Source: Cruorifilaria tuberocauda (Eukaryota; Nematoda; Chromadorea; Rhabditida; Onchocercidae). Taken from it: a DNA stretch of 64,000 nt. The position numbers and the translations under genes were made by a program. The notes under the pieces were generated by a model. The model was given only the letters and a program-made list of their open reading frames with translations. It was not told the origin of the DNA and ran no database searches. Location: NCBI GenBank assembly GCA_013365365.1, contig JABVXU010000053.1, positions 163,922 to 227,921 of the forward strand, read 5' to 3'. This document shows positions 13,044-34,541 of this stretch, in pieces (position 1 is the stretch's first letter; every line of letters starts with the position of its first letter).

Positions 13044-13813
13044 TTTAACAAATTATTGGAGCTAACGCATGATTAGCAAAAAATGATAACCCTGAAACTG
13101 AACTAACATAATATATCTATTTAGTTTGTAATAAAGCAACGAAGTAGTTTGCTAGCTTTAAAATTTCCTACTGAGAAAAAACTTTGAAGAACGCATTCCT
13201 TACCCCTTTCCATTTTTCTATCTCAATTTATCAGTACTTGAAAGAATGAAATCTTTGAATTTGATCACAATTTGTTTACTTTCAACCGGGTATCAAATCC
13301 TTCAAAACTACACAAAAAATTATTCATGCGTCTTCATAGCAATATAAACTGAAAGTTACTTTATTTCCAGCGAAAAAATGGAAGAAAATGATGAAGGAAC
13401 TAAATTTAAATTCTTCTGTTAGAAAAGTTGCCGAAAAGTTGTTATAATCAGTAATACATATTCAACACCAGATTATTACTGAACAGAACTTCAAAGCAGA
13501 GAAGTCAAATAGTCATTTACTTATTTTTTGCTCTTGTAAACAAATGAATATACATATCACATTTACGGTAAAAAAGCAAGGAAAATAAAATATTAAGTAT
13601 GGAGGGATAGAAAAATTACTGGAAAACATTTAAAATTCAGTAAAAGGGTACAACATATAAGCAAGAGCAGAACAGATTATGAAAATTTTGAATTACTGCT
13701 ATGCAGATAAGAATTTTGCTTTTATCTACTTTTTTCTTCCTTCATCTAATATATCTCATCCATTAATTATAATTTGGCAGTTCGCATTTCATTAAACTTT
13801 ATAGTTACTACCG
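13044..13813. other. Intergenic between LSM2 and SEN34
   Basis: 770 bases with no gene seen. They separate the SEN34 stop codon from the LSM2 start on the same strand. This is longer than usual nematode operon spacing, so separate promoters are more likely than co-transcription. Confidence 0.55.
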
Positions 13814-16194
13814 TTATATATCTCGAGATCGCTGGGGTTTCCACCAAGAATATTCAATATAGTAGGGTGATAAAGTGTCGGGAGAGACAATAGCTAGCAA
13901 AACATGCTTCTTCACTTGAGATGAAAGCCTTGATAGCGCAATGAGATCTAAGGAAGATAAAGTGTCTTGTGAATCCACACATTTCACTAACCACTTCGAA
14001 TGATCCTAAAAAAAATATCAAGAACAATACTGATTTATCAATAAAAGGGTAAAAAGTGACAAGAGTTAAAAACATTTAAAGTTTCAGATATGAGAAGTTT
14101 TAATGAATAAGGCATAAACAAAAAGAAATCACGACACTAACCTCACCGGGAGCAGATTCATAAGCAAGGTAATCACATCCGAACTTCAAACCACAAGTTA
14201 AATAATAACCCCGGCGCCATAAATCACGAAATGTGTTCAATCTGATTCGGAAAACCGAACTTCTAGGAAATAGTGGTCTTTCTATTTCTTCATATGCTTC
14301 CTCACGAGTATCATCTGTAAATGATGCGTTCTGATTATAAAAAGATGCAGCATCCAATTTTTTTTTGTCAGAAGCTTCTCAACTACCATCGATTAACATA
14401 TTACCTCAGTAAGAATGTAATTTGATTTCTTCCTTAATTAAATTTTCATATCTTCCTGTCTTTGAAGCCATCAGAAAGGTAATCTAAATAATACACATAG
14501 AAACCTCCTAATGCACCACATATCTTGCCAAGACATCGTTTATAGTTTGAAATTAAGGGTAAGAAACTCACACAATGGAAGGAACCAAGTATCTTCTTGC
14601 TTAGGAACAATATCAGGCCTCGATAGTTCTTTCACTGCATCATCTATTTCAGAAGCTGTAACTTCCACATCAACAATATCACAACGTCGAACCTGAAACA
14701 GATTATATAGTATTGTTTTGTGAAGATCCACTGACTCGCCAGCCTCATTTTATTGCAATAAAAATAGTCGAGTGGCATATAAATATAATATGAGCTTTAT
14801 TCAGCATGAACAACTCCACTCGAAATAAAGGGAATTTTAGGAAAAAACTTAATTAAGCGGTACTGATTTCAACCATGATAAATTTCACTTATAGTGAAAA
14901 TATAGCCTCAGAAATAAACAAGATTTGATCAAGATTCAAGACGTTAGGTGATATTAGCTTGCAAAATCTCTAAAGACTTCACACATAAGACGTTTTTTAT
15001 ATAAGAGCAAGTTTTACATAAAATTTGATCTCATATATCTGGTACAAATAAATTTATGTAAGAAAGATTCAGTAAAATACTAGCGATAATTTAATTATTT
15101 AAATTATATGAATACGACTTGAAGGAGGAAACATGAAACATTCTATGATGAAAATTAATCCATCTTATAAGACTAGGAGAAGAGAAAACAAATACACTGT
15201 TACATGAACAATGAAAAGCGCCGTATTCAATTTAATTCAATTCAATTTAGTGCAACCGCAGTTGAAAAAACTATCCAATACCTTCAGAGCTGCAGCTGTA
15301 GCTCCATGATCAGCCTGACGTTTCAGTTTTTTTGCTTTCCGGCCTTTTGCTATCATCTCGGCCCTTTTCCTTAATTCCATCTCATCCCATTTCGTTGAAT
15401 GAACTTCTGAATGTTCGGCATCCCTTTTCTCAATAGGAATATCTTCCGTATTACTCTTGAGTTGCACAACCTTTGCAAGCCCAAAAGACGACACAATTAA
15501 TGATTAAACGGTAGAATAAATACTTCGATTATAAGTTTTCTAAATCCATTCTCAAAAAATCTCTTACAAACCGAATTAATAGAATGTTTTCTTTTTTCAA
15601 GGAAAAGAACAATATTACTTTCAGTAGAACCGAAAATAGGGAGTATTAACCATATTCAACAAGTACAGCCACTTGTTCCGGCATTAAAACGTACGGAGCT
15701 CCATTCCTCCGAAGGTCAGCACGTGCATCGGGAGTAGTACCACATGCTTCAGCGATAATACGACATTCCTTCATCATCTGCTCCGCTACTTTAAAATTTA
15801 TGCAAATTTTAGAAGAATGTTTCCAACACTACTTGAAGTAATAATGTTCACAAGAAAACAAACTACAATCCAAGTAACTTATGCAATATCCTAACTTCAA
15901 ACTTAACGTTTTTATTTTTTGCCTCCGCTGCACATATACTTTTTTCAAGGAAAGTTTACGCAATCTATATTTCATATGTGAGATCAATGGTTCCTTTCCG
16001 GAACCTTTCGCCTCACAAATGAGCATTACGTGTACTATTTACTAACCATTGGCATCAAATACAAGAAACTGTGAATTCAGATATTCGATTCGCGCAGGTG
16101 AACATTTCATCGAAATATCAGTTTCATCATCCCCCGACAGAAGGCATGTGTCTGTGATTGCTCGATGTTCATCCATCGAATTTGTTTCATTCAT
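13814..16194 (-). CDS. tRNA-splicing endonuclease subunit SEN34
   Basis: Catalytic subunit of the nuclear tRNA-splicing endonuclease that cuts pre-tRNA at the 3' splice site. Exons are 16194-16047, 15788-15651, about 15490-15282, 14694-14571, 14314-14142 and 14005-13814. The C-terminal nuclease fold is clear: FRDLWRRGYYLTCGLKFGCD, then LAYESAPGEDHSKWLVKC, then LSSQVKKHVLLAIV. The three residues matching the catalytic triad are all present: Tyr in LAY, His in EDHS and Lys in VKKH. The middle is a charged linker (AEMIAKGRKAKKLKRQ), as in human TSEN34. The N-terminal half (MNETNSMDEHRAITDT, ARADLRRNGAPYVLMPEQ) matches the family more weakly. The join between exons 2 and 3 lacks a visible AG acceptor in the required phase. 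A natural substrate, the intron-bearing tRNA-Tyr, lies in the same window at 7365-7450. Confidence 0.9.
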
Positions 16195-17907
16195 CTTCAC
16201 CTGAAAGGTGAAGATTTCATTCCGTTTATTACTATTTCCGTACTAATGAAATATTAAGTATCATGGTGTTAATTAATCGTAAACATTATTGCCATTGAGA
16301 TATATATGCGAAAAGATGAAAAGCTCCTTGCATCGCTGTTAAAGTTTATTCTTTCAACTCATATAAATCTTACAATACAAATGTCATCCAAACTTGCAAG
16401 TAAAATCTCATGCGAATGTTACGCATAGGAGAACAAAGTGTATAGTATGTTGGAGGATTGTATGGTTTGTTGGCAAATGGCAAAAGCTTAGAAATAGATT
16501 CCATTCACGCAATCCAACTCACGTCATTTCAAAACGTCGATACGACCTCAAAAATTATCTTCGCAACACGCGTGATATCAAACCTCCTTAATTGCCATGG
16601 TCTCTAATATTTTTTTTACTTCCAATTCGACTTCCGAGCCTTCCCGCAATTACGAAGTTTGGAATGCAAGTGTTTTGCTCCTGAATTGTAGTAGAAAGAT
16701 GAAGAGTATTCCCTTTCGGAAGAATCTAAATATGTTGGACGGACTCCTCGGACTCCTTCAAAGTTATTCCTCTGTATACAGGACAATACATCCGGAAAGC
16801 TGAAGAAGCTATTCCCGACAGACTAGAGGATGCACAATGCATTTTGAATATACTTCACTTTCTCAATTTTTTCTCTATTCCTCAAGAAAAAATTCTGGAA
16901 ATTTGTGAAATTCAAATGTTTTTTCTTTTTCGTGTAGTGTACATCAGTAAGTTAAAGTTTTATTTTTCGCTTACAATTTTTTTCATTGTAAAGAAGAAAA
17001 AATGACAACATGACAACATAAGGAAGTTAAGGGATGAAAAAGCGTTCTACCATTTTACGGCAGATAGGGTCAAATATAAACTTCTTGACTATAAATACTA
17101 CGTGTTTAGAGCGTTAACTGTATCATCATGCCTAAAACTGAATGCATCAATAATGTGTCTATGGTATTACGAAAAAAACAAGGGTGAAGCTGATCTCTCA
17201 TTATCGTCATTAATAGCACTCTCCGTCCTTCTGAATCGTGAATAAAAAGGAAAAAATACAAATACAATATTAAGTCGTATATTTCAGTAGCTATTAGAAA
17301 GCGATGCAATCAGAATAATTTTAGTATATTTTCGTGCAGGCAGCGAACTAATCACATATGTCGTCTATGTTGGACACACGTTTCTATTACTTTTTAGGGA
17401 AAAAGCTAATCGATCCGTTAGAAAGTTTAACTTAAACAATACTATCATCCTTAAAGTCAAACTTCATCTTAAGTCACAACTAAAGAACTATGCGTAATTT
17501 TGATTCCGTGGCTAAAATATTACAGTATTACGAAAAAGAAAAAAATGCACCCAGACAATCAAAACTCGCTACGTTTCGAAACAATTGAATGTAACTTGTG
17601 CAAAATAGTTGGAAAAAGAGTGATAGAAACGTGTGTCCAACATAAACGTCATATGTGTTCAGTCATATGCTCTGTATAAATGCAAAGCAAACGTTACACG
17701 AGTATATTCAAGTCCAAACAAAAGAACAAGCAAATATGAGCTTCTTTATAAAATCAAACTTCGCCGTATTAACTAACGATAGCGACCATTGAAGTTGACA
17801 AGCCCCGCTTCCAAAGCCGGGCATGCCGGAATGAAATTTAAGTTATGGATAGCATCACAGCTTTCATTATAGTGGCAGTGGGAAAGAAGACTTTGATAGA
17901 CGGAAAG
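16195..17907. other. Intergenic between SEN34 and Twinkle, with an inverted-repeat element
   Basis: No gene is supported here. An acceptor-like CCTTTCAG sits a few bases upstream of the SEN34 start codon (about 16200) and could be a trans-splice or 5' UTR splice site. The region also contains the inverted-repeat element at 17353-17657. Short plus-strand frames at 16394-16803 have no family features. Confidence 0.5.
17353..17657. mobile_element. MITE-like element with terminal inverted repeats of about 45 bp
   Basis: The left end runs CACATATGTCG, then TATGTTGGACACACGTTTCT, then ATTACTTTTT. The reverse complement of the right end (17657 inward) runs CACATATGACG, then TATGTTGGACACACGTTTCT, then ATCACTCTTTTT. 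The arms are nearly identical over about 45 bases, with a central block of at least 20 bases unchanged. The interior of about 215 bases has no coding frame. This is the layout of a small non-autonomous DNA transposon. I could not find a convincing target-site duplication, so the exact ends and the superfamily remain open. Confidence 0.7.
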
Positions 17908-27482
<9,575 letters not shown>

Positions 27483-29120
27483 TTCAACAAATATTCAGTC
27501 CGAAAATCCCAACATTTAAATGATATAATTCTTCAATATATGCTCCTGAAATAGCACATAAATGAAGATATTTATTAATCTTTAAGAAAAATCATTACTG
27601 TAGTTGTAGAGATTATTTCTCTTCAAAATACCCTGCAGAATTAAACCTTCTATGAAGTATAAATAGAAATCACCCTGATGATACATTAGACGATAATTTA
27701 AATACAGCAAACAGGTATCACCCAATTAATTTGCCATAAAAAATGTAACAGTTTTACTTATTATTACCGTTGTGTGATATCTAACATAATTCCTTACAGA
27801 TATCAATATAATTCTAATTGGATGATTTTGAAAGCTGCTAAATGAACGGAAAACTATACAGTAGTATGCTAGTAGAGGCATATAAAGCTTTGCAATTAAG
27901 ACCATCAGATATTAGGGATCTCTTGGCTTTATTTCTTTATCAGTCAGTAACTTCCATAAATGATAAGAAATTTAGAAACAGCAGATTTCATCAAATCGAT
28001 ATATGTCAAAAAATAACATGACATATCAATATGCTCAACATCAATACAGAATTAATATAAGTTGTTTAGAAAATTTATTTTATAAATATAGATCCTATAA
28101 ACAATAACCACTGCCTAATAATGAATGAAAATTCGTTGAACAATTGACACTGCATTATTCGCACTTTGATTACGAAACACCGATATTCTTTTAAAAAAGG
28201 AATAATAACATCGCCATAGACCCGATATATTTTATAATCGAATTCATTTAATGACCTATGTCTAAAAAATCTAAGAAAATCAATAATTAACCGATCATAC
28301 GTCACAAATGACCGAAAAACATTTTGTAAAGCCCTGCCAAAGCTTGATAAACGACTATCAGTGTTTCATACAAAATAACATCAAGAATCGCACAATTGAA
28401 TAGCACTTTATTAAGCGAGCTAAAAACAAAATTTTGGTGAAAACATTTCTTATAAGTCAACAACAATTTTCTAGAGTTGAATTATCCAATTACAGTGATT
28501 CAAAATGATAACGCAGTTTTACTGTATCTTACAATTCTTGCTCACAAATGAAGATAGTTTTTCTCTATATTTTATCCTCGTACTTTTTATTTTCTATCGA
28601 TAGCGAAGGAACAACTGAACCTTTCAAGATAGCAGGTACAAATCGTAACATTTTACTATAAGCCAAAAATAGATGAAAAGATCTATTTCACTACATCTTA
28701 ACTAAAAAGTGAAAAGATGCAAAGAAAGTGGTAGTCATAAAACACGAACACATGGAATACTTGAACAAATAAGTCGCACCCAGTAACATGACAAAATAAA
28801 AATGCGGTAATCTGAAAACACTCTTATATCCAATTGATAGCAGTAAAACAGAGAAATTATCCTAATTTTGTCTTCGGTATTATTTTCTGTTAATATCCTG
28901 TGCTCTTGTTGAACCGTCAGAGAATGCAGATAGTGACTTCTGTTTAGAGAAAGCGAGCTAAACGGGGAATGACAGGAGAATGCATTTTTAAAAAGTTTGT
29001 AAAACTGACTAATATAAAAAACAGATTTTTGCACCATTTTTGATTAATATTAGATTTTAGGTAAGAGTAGAGTTTATTATGAATATAGCATAAGAAAACT
29101 TAACTAATTTTCTGACTGCG
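27483..29120. other. Intergenic between Twinkle and glutathione peroxidase
   Basis: No gene is supported in this 1.6 kb of A+T-rich sequence. Minus-strand frames at 28075-28305 and 28735-29037 have no motifs and are rich in Phe, Tyr and Ile. The Twinkle promoter should lie near its right of 27482. Confidence 0.5.
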
Positions 29121-30401
29121 TTATAAATCAACATGCTCGTTCAGCAGTTTCACAATGTCCTCTTCCATGTCCTTTGGTTGCACCGTAGGAGCATACCGTT
29201 CTATCTATAATACACAGATTTATAATGAACCGCGGCAGAACTACTGCAGTGGATTTTTGTCCGATACCAAAAGAAATTTCGTAAAAATTAAAGTTACAGG
29301 TTGTGACAAAATCCTACTTACCACCTCCCCACGTCGATTGATAAGAAATTTAGTGAAGTTCCACTTGATGGCGTCTACCATAGTGCCTCTTTTTTGGCTC
29401 TTTAAAAACGTATATAATGGATGCTCTTCGGCTCCATTGACATTGATCTTAGCATATAAGTCAGGTTCAAAATTGAACGTTTCCTTTACAAAACGTTTAA
29501 TTTCTTCTTCATCACCAGGTTCCTATAAATATTCACTATCTTCAAAAAGGCTGGTAATTGTCACCTCTTGATTATTCTCTCGTTACTATTTTTCACAGTT
29601 TCTTTGCTTAAAATTGAAAAATCCCAATTTCGTTTTAAATTCAAAAAAAAAAAAGATGAATGGACCTGAGAAGAAAACTGATTGCAAGGGAACGCAGCTA
29701 TTGCCAAACCCTGTTCTTTATATTTATCATGTAAATCTTTTAGCTGGACATAATTTGAATGGGTAAGACCACACTGAGATGCCACGTTTACTATTAGAAC
29801 TACTTTGTTCCTGCAACACGTATACAACCACTCCCTTCTACTTAGACAAAATCATAACAGCATCTTCAGCAGCAAATTTTAGTGTTAGAGATAAATTCTT
29901 GCCAATAGCTAACGTTTTTGTTTAGCTTCAAGGAAATGATGTTCTCATCAAACAGAACTTACGTATTACTTTAAATAATGTCACTAACCTATATCGATCT
30001 AATGACACTTCAACACCATTGATATCACGAACTCGAAATTGATATATCGTGTTCTGTGAATTTTTTGCTGCAAATATATTAAACTCCAACTCATCTCTAA
30101 AGTTATATATATATATTTATTCACAAGAATTGAACTAATATGTGGACTAAGTTACTAATGAATTGTTACACTATGATATTTAATGGAACAACGAGCTTTT
30201 ACAGTACTGTTATAAGCTATATGTTACAGCATACCATCTTTTCTTTTTCCTATTTTCCTATGATTCAAATATATAAATAAAAGTGGGAACAAAAATCAAA
30301 CCTTGATAAAATGTAATAAATAATACAATCGTTAACAATTGAAAGCTTATTTTGGTTCCGTCCAAATGCAAACAATCCTCCCAATCCGGATATGGACCCA
30401 T
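29121..30401 (-). CDS. Cysteine-type glutathione peroxidase
   Basis: Thiol peroxidase of the GPX family that reduces hydroperoxides using glutathione or thioredoxin. There are five exons: 30401-30302, 30067-29989, 29810-29666, 29522-29322 and 29204-29121. All phases agree and give 202 residues. The catalytic centre is [14 protein letters not shown] with Cys where many animal enzymes use selenocysteine. The other active-site residues are present: Gln in [13 protein letters not shown], and Trp-Asn in [10 protein letters not shown]. The missing dimer-interface loop and length suggest the GPX4-like monomeric class. The first exon codes [16 protein letters not shown] followed by a hydrophobic run [16 protein letters not shown], which could be a signal anchor or late signal peptide; no family conservation supports this exon, so the start is the weakest point. 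Filarial worms are known to secrete GPX family members (gp29), but this is a different, shorter protein. Confidence 0.92.
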
Positions 30402-31789
30402 CTTTTTTATATAAAATCCTTTCGAAAAGAAATGCAATATGTTCTATAAATTAATCATGATTATTGATATTTTCCATAAATAAGTGATAGAGAAAATGGT
30501 TGCAATATCAAGCAAACAACAATACAGTTTAAAGATAAAATACGGATTCTCCAATTACGACAATCTATCTTCATGATTATAGCTAATTAATGGGAACATT
30601 TTTAAAAAAGTGATAGAATCTTGAATGTTCTCTCTTCATTGTATAAATGAAGCAAGAGTTATTAGAGATCAACCAAAAGTGCAGAAAAAAACGTAATGAC
30701 AGTCGCAACTACATTTATAAAAGTGGATTGTTTATTAAATCTATGCTTGGAAACGAAGCATAGTATGACAAAAAACGTAGCACAAAAATGTTCGGTGTAA
30801 TCGTTGTAAAATGTAATGCTAAAAATATAGTTAAAAAGAATGTGCACGACAGATATTAGCTCAATAAAATCGTTAAAAGGAAAACAGGATCTCGTTAAAA
30901 TGCACTAATTAACTACAATACTCTGTAATTTACAATTGTACTTCTCAGTAATATCATTAAATAATTTTACTTGAAATAGGCAAATATGAAACAACAAAAT
31001 TTTATTCTGCTTAACAGATTTATTCTTATCAATATGAAATAAAGATCTTAACTTGATGCAATAATTGATATATAAAACTGGCATCATTGTCAACATATGT
31101 AGAGCTTTTGATACTATCTTATTATACATGAAAAAGACCGCACAACCATTGCACAGTTACAAGAAAGTATGATATGCATAAACGCTTAACAAAATATAAA
31201 TATGAAAACAATCACAGAAGTATACCAGTTAATTAAATATATCACAGATTAATATAAAAACAGTTGCAGATCAAATCAATCACATACACGTAAATTTTTA
31301 AACTAATAATCGTTAATGGAAAAGAAAACTGTCCATTAGCGATTATTAGTGACCGAATAGAACTGATCTATAACTTTATATAACATTTTAAGGAATCAAT
31401 CCATTTGCGATACCTTAAGTCAGTAAAAATTTATGGACATTGAAAAATATCATAAACCATAAAAAATGAGTTCATAGCGAAAAAATTCATAATTTCTAGT
31501 CAACTATCCAACGTATATTAATGATAGTTTCACCTCTTTCTTCCATCAGTTTCGAGATTTTCATATATCCAGTAAACTGCAAACTCGAAAAAAAACAAAA
31601 AAATCAAAAAAAGGTCTCAAAAAATTAAAAGCACTACTGCACAAAAATAAATAAGGCATACCAAAAAGCAAAAAAAAAAGCAAGTAATGACAAGCACTAA
31701 CCTTCTTATCAAAACTAAAGCCAAAATAATTAAAATAAAACAAGAATTATAGTTAATCATAAAAAATAGTCCTCAGTAAACTGCAAACA
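30402..31789. other. Intergenic, no gene seen
   Basis: This A+T-rich stretch lies between the GPX start and the stop codon of the METTL24-like gene. Weak minus-strand frames at 30662-30847 and 30905-31129 have no motifs and no paired splice sites. Confidence 0.5.
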
Positions 31790-34541
31790 TTAAGTCAGGT
31801 ATATATTTCTAAAGTTGATGATTGCCATAGTATCGTCGACTATCTTCGAGTATGACTTTCTGAATCCCAGATTTTCAAATCGGAAGAAATACATCAGCAT
31901 ACGGCGATAATTTTCATTGTCTTCACCAATCCAAAACCTAAAAACAGACTATGGTACCATTTTTCAGCAAATGATAGAATATTTGTTAAAGTTATTTGAA
32001 ATCATAAATTGCTTTTGTTTCGACCATTTTTGGAAGATAACTGCAAAACTTTAAAAAGTCCTTGATATGAAACTTTGAAAATGTTCACCGGATTCTCAGA
32101 TCTATGTCCTGAACAATGCTCTTGAATTGCATTGTTTCCAGCAATGCAGGAAAAACATCCCATTCTCCACCATTAAGATCCAAAATAAATTTATTTATTC
32201 GAAATTCACTGACAATATTAAACATATCTGACAAAGTAATTAAAAGCCATGAACTGCTGTTGCTGCCGTCAGGAGCTGTGAAATTTTTTGAAAAATACGG
32301 TGAAACACCATAAGGATATACGTTTTGGATTGAAATCAACCTGAAAATAAAAAAAATAAATCATCCCCAACTGGTGCAAGTGAAATGATAATCAATTACA
32401 TTGCACTGACCAATACTACATATTAAATAGAATTACCTTTGATTTGACTCCAGCGGCGAAAAAAAATAAACTTTACAAGGAAGAAAATGTTCGAAATCCT
32501 CCATCACTTCAAATTTACGGTAACTAAAACATATAGCATTTTTCCATAAAAATAATAGTTATTGTAAAAAATTATCAGCAATCTAGAAAATAAAGCGGAA
32601 ATTTAAATGTATACCTCACGTAAACAATAGTACATAGATTTTCCGTTGTATTTATTTTGCACAGCATAGGTATATCGTTTTCAACCTTCGCCATTTCATT
32701 ACATTCTATATTATCCTTATTAAAAGTTGATAGATACTTCATGAGTCGTTTCTTTTCTTCTATTGGGGAACCTAAATACAATATCTCCTAATGTCTATTA
32801 GCAATGAAATAATATCTCACATGATTCACTCTTAATTGCCATAACCTTACTACTGTTGATCAAATTGACGAAAATCTGCAAATTATAAGTTAATTACAAT
32901 ACTAATTCCTGCACTTCACTAAATGTTACTATCCTATATGGTGAAAGTCGAGAATATAAACTATTAACCAAAGCCAAAAACAGGTAATTCCACTTGGTAA
33001 TATGTTTTTCTCATGAAACTGAGTCGATACCAACAATTATGAACTGTCCGGTCACAAGCGGAACTTGATTCGGCTTCCATCAGAGCATAATGATATTTGA
33101 GATACATTTGATAAAGCAATAAGTACCAATCATATACCAAATTCTCCATATTTCTTCCTATTTCGACGATCAGATGAAGTTGATCAGACTTTAAAACCTG
33201 TAACAATCACTACAATTTGAATTGCAAATTCAAATAATGCAATATTATTCAACTTTCGATGAAAAAGTAAAATGGTGATACCTTTAAAACTTGTTCCATT
33301 AACTTAGGTGCATCATGAAGTTCCTGTAATCGTATCGTTCTCGATTTTCCACTATGAATGGATGAATAGAAATTAATGAATACGGTATCAAATTGTCTAT
33401 TCGATAATTCAAGCAATATTTCTTCGAAATTACTGTTTAGATGGGACAAATAATGCATCTCCGCATCTACAACATATCGGATCAACTAAATTTGATTTCC
33501 CATTTGTCCATATTATCAAATCAAACGCTAAACAAATGTAAATGTAATTTTAGAAGACTTACCGACGTTCCCCAAATTATCAAGTGCTTCAAATTCTTCG
33601 GGAACAAAAAATGTCCATCGTTTGGGGATTATTGCGGTCAAATAGAAATCAAACTCATCTGGTGAACTGCTAATGAATAAAGCATCACTGAAATATCAGA
33701 AAAACACGAATCTGATCTCTGGAATGCTCGGGATTCGCCGCAGTAACTAAATGCTTTTGTTACGAATTTTAAGGTCCATATTTGGTGACTCCAATGCTTA
33801 ACGGGCCTCGATAAACAAATTTTTATTGATAACTTATATTGAGTGAATATGAAATTCCACAAAAATGACACTATTCCACCCACTCTACTAATTATAACAA
33901 GAGTAGAAAAAATTTCCAATACTTGGAATTGCTATGAATTCATCCTGCGAATAACGAAAGCAACATAAATAGATGCAAGTAACCTAGAAGACCACATACC
34001 GCACTGTTTTGTTCGATCTTCCATCAACACAAATCGTAAAAGCCCCCTTGTTATCGCCAACAGTGATACCTTCCTCACATTTGTACTGCTTATGAGCTAA
34101 TAATTCGTTGAGTCGTAACACCTCCGCTACTGTGTTATTAAGCTTTGGTGGTACGAATATATCTACATCCTTCCAACTCAGGGGAGATACATCATTCCCC
34201 AATATGACACTATAAACTTGATAAACTTTGTGAAATGAGATATAAAATATTGCGAACTGGGTTAATTTTAACAAGAGGATCAGTGAATTTTTCCGTACGA
34301 CTAATTATTATCATTTTAAATTAAGAGTTGTAAAAATAATTTCATGGTTCAATCTTAAAAAGCTCCTCTTTTCTCTCCCAGTTAATTTCTAAATAACAAA
34401 CCTTTCATAAAAGAATTTCACACTAAGTGAATTAATCGATAACCATATCAAGCTGTATATTATATCCAAATCTTTCACTACCAGTATGACTGAACATACT
34501 GTAATCAATCTTAACACCATCAATCCATTAATATACCGCAT
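31790..34541 (-). CDS. Membrane-anchored METTL24-like protein with two methyltransferase-like modules
   Basis: Exons include 34541-34402, 34209-34000, about 33699-33563, 33466-33282, 33197-32969, about 32876-32827, 32772-32622, 32524-32435, 32340-32100 and 31937-31790. The first exon begins [20 protein letters not shown], a short basic start and hydrophobic stretch typical of a type II Golgi/ER anchor. It splices in phase to an exon with [20 protein letters not shown], which matches the N-terminal signature of the Methyltransf_22/METTL24 family (C...G..nDGp..vC). Family-like features then appear twice: [30 protein letters not shown] in the first half; [44 protein letters not shown] in the second. 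I infer two tandem, diverged modules. Catalytic activity is unproven because SAM-binding glycines are not obvious. One or two middle exons are uncertain. Confidence 0.7.

Noticed and set aside
34210..34274. Upstream extension of METTL24-like exon 2 (hydrophobic [15 protein letters not shown])
   Set aside because: It has no ATG and a strong TTTATAG acceptor at 34210-34216 joins exon 2 in phase with a better anchor exon at 34541-34402.
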